Below are positions 10,870-22,330 of a DNA stretch of 64,000 nt, one piece after another. Origin of the DNA: Leguminivora glycinivorella (Eukaryota; Arthropoda; Insecta; Lepidoptera; Tortricidae); the NCBI RefSeq assembly GCF_023078275.1, contig NC_062998.1:14707916-14771915 (forward strand), given 5' to 3'. Below the pieces are notes generated by a model. It did no database searches, was not told the origin of the DNA, and worked only from the letters and a program-made list of their open reading frames with translations. The stretch's first letter is position 1, and each line of letters opens with the position of its first letter. Both the position numbers and the translations under genes were made by a program.

Positions 10870-11384
10870 TAGAGATGGGCCGAATATGGACTTTGCCGAA
10901 TACGAATGTTCGGCCGAACATTCGGTCCAGCTCTTACCGAACCGAACATTCGGCCGAATATTCAGTTACGGCATATTTTTAAAGCGGATGTTCATTAAAA
11001 CTATTAAATGATTGATAATGGTTACATATGTTACTACAACTATGTTCTTATGATTTAATGGATAACTAAAACTTAGTTAAAACAACTCTGAACTCTTCTT
11101 AACTCTTAAACTACGGTTTTTTAACTTTTTTACAAAACAATTGTACCTACCTATATAATATTTTGACACATAGGTAATTATCTCTTTTTAGTAGTTCCTT
11201 AGAAAACTATTAAAATAGGAGCTTATTATTCAATGGAATACTTAAGATCTGCATTAGTTATTTACTTTGTTTATACGGTAAATATTCGGCAATGCAACCG
11301 AATTATTCGGCCGAATACGAACATTGAAAAACTTGCCGAATATGCCGAATACCGAATATTTACCGAATATTCGGACCATCTCTA
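10870..11384. mobile_element. Non-autonomous hAT-type element
   Basis: Flanked by perfect 8-bp duplications ATTGAAAC (10862-10869 and 11385-11392). Its ends are TAGAGATGGGCCGAATA on the left and the inverted TAGAGATGGTCCGAATA on the right. An 8-bp duplication with TAGAGATGG-type ends is characteristic of the hAT superfamily. Both subterminal regions are packed with CCGAATA/TATTCGG words, likely transposase-binding sites. At 515 bp with no transposase it depends on another element. Confidence 0.85.
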
Positions 11385-11392
11385 ATTGAAAC

Positions 11393-12176
11393 GATAAACA
11401 GGTAGACAACAGACATTTGCGGTTGGTCCTCCGATAATAATTAATTCTTACATATTATTCTGCAATTAACACGATAGGTACTATGAGATCGCACAAATAT
11501 AAGTTGAATTGTTAAAATACATTTTGTATAAACATTTGAATATAAAATATTGTTATTCATTAAAATGGATACACTTAATTGGCAATGATAATATCACAGT
11601 ATTCATCTTTACAAGTATAGATAATTGAGACATTTGTAATTTCGTTCCAGTAAGTATATCACAATAACAAATACATACATACATCGCTCAGGTACGATAA
11701 GAGCGTGCCCGATTAAAATAAGTCGCGGTTAAATTATTACAAAATCCATTAATAATATTTGAGAGAATATTTGAATGAACGACAATGTACCAATTTGTTG
11801 TTTTATTTTTGTCCATAAACACGGCTGCACTGTATTATGCTATGCATTGGCTATGCAACTTTCCTTGTAGAAGCATGGCCAAACAGGTTTCAAAGATTTA
11901 CCCGTGGCACTAAGATATTATTTCGATCCGTACTAAAAGCTTCTTCAGTGGATCAAAACAAAAAAAAAAAATGATAAATTCAAATGAGATTCATAATATA
12001 TCTTGGAACAAATTAAATTATCTTCATAGAAAATATTTTAATTCTAATTTTTTAGTAGTCACCCGAACTATTTAACTACAAAGTGAAATTCATAATATTG
12101 AAATGCGACACAGTTTCACCAACCTGGCATATAATATTCGATTTAGTATTTATCATAAATATCATATCATATCATA
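11393..12176. other. Intergenic, no feature seen
   Basis: AT-rich sequence without recognisable coding or repeat structure. Confidence 0.4.
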
Positions 12177-12668
12177 TATAAGGTCCTAATTTATTAGTTG
12201 CAGATATTTTAACACATGATACTTTACATTAAAATAATTAACTTTAAATATAAATTAAGAAATCTTTTCATGTAACTTTTTTGATTTCATTTTCCTAACA
12301 AAAAAATTAATTATAATTTCGTCTAAAAAAAATCATCATGTGCATTATCACATGTCACAATAACACTGTCTGTCATGTCAACAATTGTTTGTTGTAAATG
12401 TCGTAAAGGTTCGGCGGGAAAACTGCACATGTCATTGAAGTGGCCAGTTACAGTTAAGTGGTACGTAAAAGAGGTACTAGAATCTGTTCAATGAGTTTTC
12501 ATTTAATAATCACATAAACAGGGTGTTTTTACGTAGCAAATTTGTTTTTCCGTTTTCTCCAAAAAAAACATCGTAAAAGCTATAATGTTTCTCGGTTTAA
12601 TATACTCCAGAGACCGAGTACTATCAGCTGTAAAAATATCTGCATCTAATAAATTAGGACCTTATATA
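12177..12668. mobile_element. TIR element of about 490 bp, TA-flanked
   Basis: Left end AAGGTCCTAATTTATTAG with following TTGCAGATATTTT; the right end at 12631-12668 is its reverse complement with few differences. Both junctions lie in TATATA, so a TA duplication (Tc1/mariner-like) is likely. There is no coding capacity. Confidence 0.7.
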
Positions 12669-13086
12669 TACCGAGCGAAAACACTTTTTAAGTTTACGCA
12701 TAAGATTTATATTTTGCCAATTCATTACTGAATAAAAAACATGCCGGTCACGCCCTTGTCAAAAACACTGCATAATTATTCAATTTACCTAACGACGAAC
12801 TAATTGCCTAGTATAGTATCTATATATATCGACCGTGAATACAGTATGTTGTATATTAAAACTTCATTAACATTGACTTATTTTCATACAAAATACAGAG
12901 ACTTAGATTAGACCTTTTACCATTTAACATGCGTTAATTGTACCTAATATTCGATACAGTAGACTACCTACTTAAAAACTATGAATAACCGAGACCAATA
13001 CGTGCATTACGCGGGATTCACATTAGTTTGACGTATCGTGTTGTATTTCGTGACACATCAAAACGATAACATCCATACTTGGGCGA

Positions 13087-14180
13087 TTCTCAGAGATGAC
13101 GTTCGGTGCCTGATTTCGGTGCTGATTTTTATTTACTACTTTTTTGATATGTCAGTCTATTTACTAAAATCTAGCCTAAATATAAAAAATATTGGTGGTG
13201 GAGGCCTCCATTAGAACCTTATAGTTTGTAAGAAATCTGACATTGAAATTACGTATGGGCACTGTAATCAATTTGCGCCACCGAATTCAATTTTTTACAC
13301 ATTATTCCAAATTTTCACCTTTATATATAACTTATTATTCGATTTATTGATATTTTTCATTTTAATTCGATGACAGGTGATGTAAAAAGGCTCATAATCG
13401 CACAATTTTGCTAAATTTAACATGGTAATATACTAATCATTATCGAGTAGTGAATTTTGTACCCATAGTATGGCTTAATTTGCTTACAAACGTAGTTTTA
13501 TGTTTTTACAAAGTATTTCCTACTATTTAAGTATTAAATGTTAGAAAATAATGCACAATCAACTAGTTTACAACGTGGCAATCGAAGTCGGTGGCCACTT
13601 TTTTTGATATCGGTGGTCAAAAAATCCACCGAAACCACGGAAATCAACTCCACTGATATCAAATTTTATCGCTTTTTTGGAGATAACTGCAAAAGCATGC
13701 ATGATACAGAGGAGAGGTCATAATGACGAAATACCATACTTTCAAGGATTTATAAGTACCTTACATGACGACAAATGCACTAAAACTGTGGGAGTAAATT
13801 GAACCATCCACCGAATGACTGAGAAACCTTTAAAAAGTCCCCTTTATAAAACGGTACTGCATCTCCTCTACACTGAATGGTTAAAACATAGTTAAAACTT
13901 ACTATATTTGTGCCACTATGTCCCTGATCTACTAATTTGTAAGAGTACTGTCATGTTTAACAAATGACACCGAAATCAGTCACTAGCCCGGGACACATCG
14001 TAAATTTGTCTTTACTCGATGAGCTTAGCTAACATATTATTTTTATATAGAAAATATGATAGGTAATCTAATACTTTATACGTGAATATCTATAACAACT
14101 GCGATCGACAACTCCATCTTGAGTTATGATTTTTTGTTTTGCAAATTCTGGGTGCGGGACACGCCCACCGAAGGTCATTT
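13087..14180. repeat. Region with dispersed TCGGTG / CACCGA words
   Basis: TTCGGTG, TCGGTGG or their complements recur near 13103, 13118, 13276, 13590, 13610, 13627, 13807, 13966 and 14164. As in the 6.1-7.0 kb and 50.2-52.4 kb regions, one short word is repeated over about 1 kb. Likely a non-autonomous DNA element, but no termini were resolved. Confidence 0.35.
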
Positions 14181-14416
14181 TCCGCATTAAATATTTTATT
14201 ACTTATATTATACAAATAATAAATAAATCATTTTATAGTGTACCAAATAGAACAAAGGCTAAAGATTATGCCTGAATTAATTCAGATTTTTAGAACAGTC
14301 CGTTTTGACGTTTTTTGCCCCGGACATGTAAAAACTGCCCACTGCTCCTGAGAACTGCCCACTTAATTAATAATTGTAATAAAATATTTTTTTCCATTTT
14401 TTATTTTTGCAAAAAC

Positions 14417-14491
14417 GGTATCCGTTGTGGAGTGTCACAACATACCTACGGAACCCTAAAAAGTATCCGTTGTGGAGTGTCACAACATACC
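14417..14491 (+). repeat. Direct repeat of 29 bp
   Basis: GTATCCGTTGTGGAGTGTCA and the following bases occur at 14417 and again at 14463, separated by a short CTACGGAACCCTAAAAA linker. Confidence 0.8.
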
Positions 14492-14566
14492 AGAAAAATG
14501 TGAATTTGGCTTTAGGCACATTGATAGGTAATAATTACAGACAAAATTCATATGATTAATAGGTCA

Positions 14567-15130
14567 TTTTTAGGGTTCCGTAGTCAACTAGGAACCCTTA
14601 TAGTTTCGCCATGTCTGTCTGTCCGTCCGTCCGTCCGTCCGTCCGTCCGTCCGTCCGTCCGCGGATAATCTCAGTAACCGTTAACACTAGAAAGCTGAAA
14701 TTTGGTACCAATATGTATATCAGTCACGCCAACAAAGTGCAAAAATAAAAAATGGAAAAAAATGTTTTATTAGGGTACCCCCCCTACATGTAAAGTGGGG
14801 GCTGATATTTTTTTTCATTCCAACCCCAACGTGTGATATATTGTTGGATAGGTATTTAAAAATGAATAAGGGTTTACTAAGATCGTTTTTTGATAATATT
14901 AATATTTTCGGAAATAATCGCTCCTAAAGAAAAAAAAAGTGTGTCCCCCCCCTCTAACTTTTGAACCATATGTTTAAAAAATATGAAAAAAATCATAAAA
15001 GTAGAACTTTATAAAGACTTTCTAGGAAAATTGTTTTGAACTTAATAGGTTTAGTAGTTTTTGAGAAAAATACGGAAAACTACGGAACCCTACACTGAGC
15101 GTGGCCCGACACGCTCTTGGCCGGTTTTTT
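14567..15130 (-). mobile_element. Microsatellite-tailed interspersed element, copy 1 (reversed)
   Basis: One of four copies in the window of a roughly 560-bp element that begins AACCGGCCAAGAGCGTGTCG and ends in a (GGAC)n tract, CAGACAGACATGGCGAAACT, then GACTACGGAACCCTAAAAA. This copy is inverted, with its (CCGT)n tract at 14612-14662. Such microsatellite-associated repeats are abundant in moths. There is no ORF. It lies just past the end of LITAF-B. Confidence 0.9.
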
Positions 15131-15360
15131 AAAGACACCACTAGCATAATACAATTGAAGTACCTACATCGCTGTGCGACTGCAAATGAATTAATATGTG
15201 GCAGCGTATCATATTTCTATGAAAATTGATGCAAAATTAGCTTAAAAAACCGGCCCTTAGTTCTTTCTTGTGGTTTTCGGATGCGCCTTTCATATTTCTT
15301 TGGAACACCATAAAGTTGAAGTTGTAACATTCCGACTTGTTGGTTAGCAGCAGTAGCAAT

Positions 15361-15466
15361 TCAGGAATGCTGATACGTTCCGATGTAGGCTTTACATGCG
15401 GGGCAGTAGTGATTGGCGGATTTGCAGGAGCGCATGCAGTACGGCACGAAGCAACCGCAACAGCAT
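15361..15466 (-). CDS. LITAF-B exon 3
   Basis: Encodes CCCGCFVPYCMRSCKSANHY, CPACKAYIGTYQHS and the stop. It is the second half of the domain and aligns with LITAF-A exon 3 (FVPYCMRSC versus IVPYVTKRW; CPACKAYIG versus CPNCRKYLG). Confidence 0.9.
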
Positions 15467-18400
15467 CTAATAAAAAATATAATTATATGTGGAAAACGGA
15501 ACATAGGATTTCTGTGGTAGGGCACAGCACAGCGGATATCGTCTTGCTCGAATCTAGAGCAGAGCCCAACTGGGGAAGTACCTCCGCCTTACAGAAGACC
15601 GCAGCCAAATAGCACTAGACCCTACTCATAGTGTTGTGTTCCTGCCGGTGAGTAAGGCTGCCAGAGCTCAACGAGGGTGCGGTGTGCTGATGACGGGAGG
15701 ACTTACGGAACTAACTTGTTCCGTCTATTGTCCTTTGAGTCGTCGGCAACCCGAACCCTCCTTGGAACTTGTACACTCCTTTTTGCTGTGTACTTAACAC
15801 AACACACATTGTACTTAACACAGCAAAAGGGAGTGTACAAGTTTCTAATGGGGTGGCAACGTGCATGTGACACTGTTTGAGTTGCAGGCGTCCATAGGTT
15901 ACGGTGACCGCTTTACATCAGGCGGACCGTATACTTGTTTGCCACCGACGTTGTATAAAAACATGCAAAGAGATACATGGTTACATTACTTCATGTCTTG
16001 CCGTGTTAAGGGTTAACACAGCAAAAGGAGTGTACAAGTTTCTAATGGGGTGGCAAAAAAAAAAAAAAAAAGTCTAGTGCCATCGCCAGAGCTACAACAA
16101 AAGTTATAAGTAATTTACAGCGAGACAATTTCGACTGGGGGTCAATTGCAACTGATACATTTTTTCCATGTTTTACAATGTTTACATTATTAAATAGTGT
16201 CTTATTATTATTAAATAGAGTATGCCACGCGTGCTTAGTGGATACCTGTGAAATTCAATTTACTTAATAATGTAATAATGAAAAAAAAAAAATGGATCAG
16301 TTACAATTGCCCCCCGTTGGGATTTGCCCCGCTGTACCTTACCTACATCTTACTTAGGTAACATAAATTACATTGCCAATCGCAAGAACTACAAAGTTCG
16401 CTGTAGCAGAATCATAAAACTGTGTATAACTAGTTATGAATGTAAATATTGTGTTGTGTGTTAATGTTATATACACGGTGTAACATAACGAAACCGAATA
16501 ATTTTAACAGCGTATTCCTCATAATATTACAAGAGTAATTAAAATGTCATATAAACTTTTCTGGATTTCGCCTATTACCTTGTATAAAATAAAGTAGTAA
16601 AATACCTACTGATTTTACATTCGCATGTTCAGATTTTATGCTTAATTATTTGATATGATACTCTTATGCAACGTGGTCACATTACAATAATTTTATTCAC
16701 GCCTTAGTTTACAATCATCACATTGTTTATACACAGTTGTTATGAGTATCCAACTGAGTAAGGTTAGTTTATTAATAATTACTACTCGGTTTTAACTGAT
16801 AACATCGTTCATACTATAAATAAATAGTACGACGCGTATCTATTCAGTAAAGATAATATACATACCTACTTATATAATATCGATTTTCACTACATATAAA
16901 TCGCTTGGTCTAGATAATATAGAGGCATTATTATTTATTCAAGGCAACCGACAATAGTGTGGGTCTATCAAAACGATAATTAGTTCACTTACCCGGCTAG
17001 AACACAAAGCGCAGCAGATACTATATGAGTACGAGTGTTCGGCACGAAGTCTACACGGGTCACAATAGACTTATGGCAAGTCGGGCACGAAGCACCAGTG
17101 GGCCCGGGGCCTAGCTTGATGGGGCGGTCGGAGGGCGTCGCGGGCGTCGTGACACTCGTGATGACGGTGGTGCGCGGTGGCACCGCAGGCACCGCTAGCC
17201 CTGCCGGCGGCGGCGGGTTGTCGCCGAAATAGGAGGGCGGTGGCGCCGGGTTCGGGGCTGTCGGCTCATATGGAGGCGGGAGTCCCATCTTGTTTTCCAC
17301 TGAAATCAAGTAATATATTGTAAAATAAACTAGAATAAAACTTTAGAATCGTACGTGTTACGACAATTAATTGTGGTTATAAATATGGGAGAACTACTTA
17401 TACTATACTAATTTAAATTTGAACATATGATCAGAAAGGAAGTGGGCGGTAGACTAGAGTAAGTATGATGAACTAACTGATGTTACTTGGGAGGCTTGGT
17501 CCTTAGAATAAATGTGCGGATTTCACAAGATTAAAAATTATCTATAAGTAAGCAATCTTAGGTAGTTACCAGTGGCGGCTGGTGAAAATTTCTGCTAGGC
17601 AACACTGAGCAAAGAGAAACCTACCTTATCATTAGGTACTTTACAAGTAATCAATTTTAGGCAAGCCGGTGGGAATCGGCTTGTATGCACCAGCCGCTGC
17701 TGGTAGGTACACAAAGAAACCCCCTTATTAATATTTAATTCGGATTGGAAGAACTGGAGATGTAAATAATTAAATGTAGGTACTTAGTGTTTGAAGGTTG
17801 CCGTGCATTCGCAATTAAAACGAGGCTATACGCTTCTGGTTTTGATTATTACAGCGGCCGGAAAATGGCAATTTGTGGATGAGATTCGGACGATGCGAAG
17901 CAGAATGAGTCCGACAAAAAGAACAAAACCACGATTTACTATTAGAGTTGAACTGTATGTACATCATTTGAGTAGTGTTAACATCTTAGCTTAGGTTTAT
18001 TTATGATATTTATATTTATATTTTATTTATTTGGATCTTCAACAATAAGTACACAGTTTCTTAGCGTTCTAACATGCACAGGAAAAAAAAGGTATGCGTC
18101 TTATCAATTATAGAAGACCACAGCATGCGTTAAAGTATGGAAAAATAATACAGGTTAAACTTATTCTACACATAGTTATATTATACTAGGACAAATTACT
18201 CTTACAGTAAGCCTAGTTACTAGGTAGATACCCTTTTTAATGGTTGCCTACCTGCTCGCTATAAAGCAATTCTTCAAGGCATCCAAAATGCCAGTGCCCG
18301 TTTTTGCTTCCCATTTCTCTACGGACTCTGACCCCTGTTGAAAATGGATGCACGTCATGCAGCCCGAGACAGTTCACTATTTCGTGGCAGTTTTTGCTAC

Positions 18401-21400
18401 TCTACTCGCCTAGTGCTGGACCAACATAGGTATCTAGCTTACATAGGCACACATGGGTCCACGACAATATTCACATTAGCACTACAAATGCGGTGTTCGT
18501 CGCGTGATATGTTATATACAACCTGCCAGGCAAGTATGGTCGCGCGATAAATGATAAAACATCTGGCCGTCCCTATCGCACTATTTGTAAGTGCGATAGG
18601 GACGGCACGATGTTTTTATCGTTTATCGCGCGACCATGATTGCCTGCCTGTTTTTATTGAATTCCGTTAACTTTAAGGTTCTTTAGATCAAATACAATTA
18701 ACTTCTCTAAGAAACTAGCGTCTTAACTCTTACGGTTATCGGGTTATTAAAAAAAATAAAGATAATTACTGAACATGTGTGTGACAACCTTTACCAATTC
18801 CTAATATTATTTGTTTTGACATGTATTGTGCCGTCAATCACTTGACACTAACTTGAATGTTATTCTTAAGGGTCTCTCACACTAATAAATTCATTTTTAT
18901 TATGTATGAAAATGATGAAAAAATTTTTTTTTTGCGAATTTAGCTAAAATACGCGTCGAATTTAACGGAAAACAAAAAAAACCGGCCAAGAGCGTGTCGG
19001 GCCACGCTCAGTGTAGGGTTCCGTAGTTTTCCGTATTTTTCTCAAAAAGTAATAAACCTATAAAGTTCAAAATAATTTTCCTAGAAAGTATTTATAAAGT
19101 TCTACTTTCGTGATTTTTTTCATATTTTTTAAACATATGGTTCAAAAGTTAGAGGGGGGGGGACGCACTTTTTTTTCCTTTAGGAGCGATTATTTCCGAA
19201 AATATTAATATTATCAAAAAACGGTCTTAGTAAACCCTTATTCATTTTTAAATACCTATCCAACGATATATCACACGTTGAGGTTGGAATGAAAAAAAAT
19301 ATCAGCCCCCACTTTACATGTAGGGGGGGTACCCTAATAAAACATTTTTTTCCATTTTTTATTTTTGCACTTTGTTGGCGTGATTGATATACATCTTGGT
19401 ACCAAATTTCAGCTTTCTAGTGCTAACGGTTTCTGAGATTATCCGCGGACGGACGGACGGACGGACGGACGGACGGACGGACGGACGGACGGACAGACAG
19501 ACATGGCGAAACTATAAGGGTTCCTAGTTGACTACGGAACCCTAAAAACACGGTGTATATTACTCAAATGTAATAAGATGTTCTTGTTTATCGATATCGT
19601 TTAATATTCTAAAAAATACTGTGAAAACTGACTACCTACCTACTCGTACTAAAAATGTGAAAAATAAGTAATTTTTTAGCCGCCGCCCCAAATCTCAAGG
19701 AAGGTGGTCCTAAATTCGTCTGTATTTTTTTAGTTTTTTTTTAATGTTTGTTCCACGATATCTCCGTCGTTACTGGACCGATTTTTTTTTGATTTAATGT
19801 TATACATATTGATTGCGTTTTTATCAGAACCCAGTTCTGATGATGGGATCCTGGAGAAATCGAGGGAACTCCTCAAACCTGAAAGGCATACATATCGCGA
19901 TTTTTGTGTATTTATAAGAACAGCATGCATTTACGTACGGAACTGTGACATTTGGTGCAGTGGAACTGCTGATGATGGTCAGAACGGAACTCCTCAAATC
20001 TGAACGGCACGCTTATAGTGACTTTGGTATTTTTATAAGAACAGCATGCACTTACGTCCAGAACAGTGACATTTGGTGCAGTGGAACTCCTGATGATGGT
20101 CGGAACGGAACTCCTCAAATCTGAATGGCACGCTTATAGTGACTTTGGTATTTTTATAAGAACAGCATGCACTTACGTCCAGAATAGTGACATTTGGTGC
20201 AGTGGAACTGCAGATGATGGTCAGAACCGAACTCCTCAAATCTGAACGGCACACTTATAGTGACTTTGGTATTTTTATAAGAACAGCATGCATTTAAGTT
20301 CAGAACAGTAACATTTATTTAGTTATATTTGTTGAGCATATTGACTTTTCAAATCAAATTTTGTCAAGCTTCGATTTCTTATAATCAGATTCATGAGGAA
20401 TTGAGGAAACTCCTCAAACCTTAACGGTATGATATACTCCTCCTCTCTGAACCGCACACTTATAGTGACTTTGGTATTTTTATAAGGACAGCATGCGCTT
20501 ACGTCGAGAACAGTGACATTTGGTGTAGTGGCAGTAGAACTGCTGATGAAGATCAGAACGGAACTCCTTAAATCTGAACGAGACGCTTATAATGACTGGT
20601 ATTTTTATAAGAATAGCTTGCATTTACGTTCAGAACAGTGACATTTGGTGCAGTGGAACTTTGATGATGATCAGAACTGAACTCCTCAAATCTGAACGGC
20701 ACACTTATAGTGAGTTTGGTATTTTTATAAGAACAGCATGTATTTAAGGTCAGAACAGTGACATTTATTTGTTAGGAGATTTGTTCTCTTGTTATGTTTG
20801 TTAAGCATATTGAGTTTTCAAGTCAAATTTTGTCAAGCTCACTTTCTTATAATCGGATATCGGATTCATGAGGAATTGAGCAAACTCCTCAAACCTTAAC
20901 GGTATACGTATATTAATTTGTGTTTCCGTCAAATAATTAAAGATTTACATTAAAAGCAGTTTAAAAAAATACCTACTTACACATTTCTACATTATCCAAG
21001 CAAGTTCACCATCAGAACCCCGAAAGCGGCGGTTTTTTTTCTTAAAAAATATTATAGAGGTATAGTCAATTAAATTTCCCATTTATAATTATTTACATAA
21101 TTTTATTTGTTAGCATCTTGTCTCACTCTGTTTATTTCACGCATTTCGGTCTATGCGAATGTGTGTAGGTACAGACAACTTGTATCTAAGCAGTATTCGC
21201 ACTATTCTTGTAAGAACGAGATATGTACCTGCGTTCGTTAATTTTACAAAAGCTGACCGGCCTAGCCTATAATAAATTGGTCTTTTGAATTTGTTTACGG
21301 ATTTTGTGGTAAAAAATAGGCAAGCAATAATTCATAATGTTTTTTTAATAAAATTGTTCCTCACCGTATTTCAACTGTGTGTGGACGGTAATTTGTAAGG

Positions 21401-21992
21401 AACAACCGCAAATTACATTTTCACTTTTTATTATGACATTGCTCTACTTAACTTTGTACGAGTATAACATGTGTAACCTAAGCTGTTTAGAATTTCGTCA
21501 CAACATTGTTTCTACCCCCATTTCGTCCTTCTTCCATATTGTAAATAAATACATTTGTGTAATCACATCAGTATACAATAGGTACATTTAATGCTGTTTC
21601 ATAAAACACAATTAATGCATGCATATATAATTTAACTATTTTGATTTGGAAACTGCACACCTGCCGAACTTCTTTGTCTACCTGCACACGCTCAGTCAGG
21701 CGTCACGTCATTATGTGATGACTTATGGTATAGATACCTACCCTCCCTTGCCCAAAACATACCTACATAAGGAAACATAATCTAATTACGTATCTATATC
21801 ACAACACGAATTGAGTAAACAACCGTGCTAAAAGACGCGGATGTTTGTCAACTATGTACAAGGCCTTTTGTACCTAAAGTGTTTTGAATTCACTGCGTTA
21901 ATATATATCTTGTTTTTTTTCTCTTGTTTCGATAACACAAAAATATGGTATAAATATCAGTTTACAAAAATTTACTTACTTGTTGCGTCCAT
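15361..21992 (-). CDS. LITAF-domain protein gene (LITAF-B), three exons, 141 aa
   Basis: Exons on the - strand: 21992-21980 (ATG, then donor A|GTAAGTA), 17299-16993 (acceptor TTGATTTCAG, donor GCCGG|GTAAGTG) and 15466-15361 (acceptor TTTTTTATTAG, stop TGA). Phases match and give 141 residues. The N-terminus is proline-rich with PPPY at residues 12-15 and PPPSY at 24-28, the sort of motif that binds NEDD4-type WW domains. The LITAF domain runs from about 74 to 139: knuckle CPTC 76-79, hydrophobic segment about 97-117 rich in Cys, second knuckle CPAC 128-131 preceded by NHY. LITAF proteins sit on late endosomal/lysosomal membranes and act in sorting. Intron 2 holds a SINE-like repeat and a TA-flanked MITE; intron 1 holds a LINE scrap, a MITE, a microsatellite-tailed element and a 121-bp minisatellite. 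It converges on LITAF-A. Confidence 0.9.
15540..15990 (+). mobile_element. SINE- or LINE-3'-end-like repeat, copy 1
   Basis: Shares TGAGTAAGGCTGCCAGAGCT, CAGGCGTCCATA and ATCAGGCGGACCGTAT with the copy at 24905-25235, and ends GTTTGCCACCGACGTTGTAT followed by AAAAA. It is interrupted by an internal duplication around ACACAGCAAAAGG, part of which recurs at 16014-16060 before a long poly(A). It lies in LITAF-B intron 2. Confidence 0.7.
16118..16334. mobile_element. TA-flanked MITE with CAGCG ends, copy 1
   Basis: Left end CAGCGAGACAATTTCGACTG, right end complementary (CCCCGTTGGGATTTGCCCCG then CTG), bounded by TA on both sides. This is Tc1/mariner-like. A second, larger copy at 46498-47050 shares the GGGGCAAAT..CGACTGGGGG terminus. 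Confidence 0.75.
16993..17299 (-). CDS. LITAF-B exon 2
   Basis: Encodes the proline-rich region and the first knuckle (ASCPTCHKSIVTRVDF) and ends HIVSAALCVLA plus two bases of a Gly codon. It starts in phase 1 with TG, the same boundary and phase as LITAF-A exon 2, which supports a shared ancestral gene structure. Confidence 0.9.
17300..18235. other. LITAF-B intron 1, distal part
   Basis: No recognised gene. A short ORF at 17791-17994 (+) follows no family I know and is treated as chance. Confidence 0.4.
18236..18500 (+). pseudogene. LINE reverse-transcriptase C-terminal fragment
   Basis: A frame reading AILQGIQNASARFCFPF, a stop, then PLLKMDARHAARDSSLF resembles the C-terminal region of Jockey/CR1-type reverse transcriptases, where QNASARF and MNAR-like words are common. 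It contains stops. Assigned on short motifs only. Confidence 0.4.
18523..18650. mobile_element. Near-perfect palindromic MITE (hairpin)
   Basis: CTGCCAGGCAAGTATGGTCG and the bases that follow (CGCGATAAATGATAAAACAT) are mirrored to the right end ...CGCGCGACCATGATTGCCTG. The centre is GGGACGG/CCGTCCC around ACTATTTGTAAGT. A left-half relative is at 23205-23290. Confidence 0.8.
18974..19548 (+). mobile_element. Microsatellite-tailed interspersed element, copy 2
   Basis: Starts AACCGGCCAAGAGCGTGTCG; (GGAC)n tract near 19446-19490; ends TAGTTGACTACGGAACCCTA. Forward orientation, inside LITAF-B intron 1. Confidence 0.9.
19820..20915. repeat. 121-bp minisatellite with an interspersed second unit
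   Basis: The word ACAGCATGCAYTTACGT recurs at about 19920, 20041, 20162 and 20283 (exact 121-bp period), then near 20488, 20613 and 20732 with more divergence. Two copies of another segment (AAATTTTGTCAAGCT ... CTCCTCAAACCTTAACGGTA) at 20338-20430 and 20808-20910 follow each block, giving a higher-order repeat. Short ORFs here only echo the repeat. Confidence 0.9.
20916..21979. other. LITAF-B intron 1, proximal part
   Basis: AT-rich. I see no coding or repeat feature. Confidence 0.4.
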
Positions 21993-22330
21993 CGTGATGA
22001 AATTTAACCTTGGTTCAGATTTCTTAACCGAGTATAATTGATAATTCGGTTTGAAATCAAGGGCTTTACACAATACTGGTTACTTGGATGGTAGTTTTTA
22101 GTAACTTTCCGACGCTTTCGTGTTTGAATGTGAATATAAATAGAGAGAGTATCTCAGATGAACGTTATCTAGCGTTGTTTAGATCGCTCTGTTAGAGAAT
22201 GTAGTCGGGTGGCGCGGTCGAGTGCGTGCGCGCACGTCATTGCAACCAAAAGGAGAACGTTGCTGTTTTACACTTAGTGCGAAAGAGACCACGGCAAATA
22301 CGTTGCGTCACGTAACTTGTCTACGTCGAT
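21993..22330 (-). promoter_or_regulatory. Probable LITAF-B promoter and 5' leader
   Basis: Directly upstream (- strand) of the 13-base first coding exon. A GC-richer patch near 22205-22245 (GTGCGTGCGCGCACGTCA), in otherwise AT-rich DNA, is a plausible promoter. A TATTTATA-like word (CTATTTATATTC on the - strand) lies near 22135. No transcription start can be set from sequence alone. Confidence 0.4.

Noticed and set aside
19730..20254. Repeated short frames in the 121-bp minisatellite
   Set aside because: Frames repeat because the DNA repeats. They show no protein family features and have stops at each unit.
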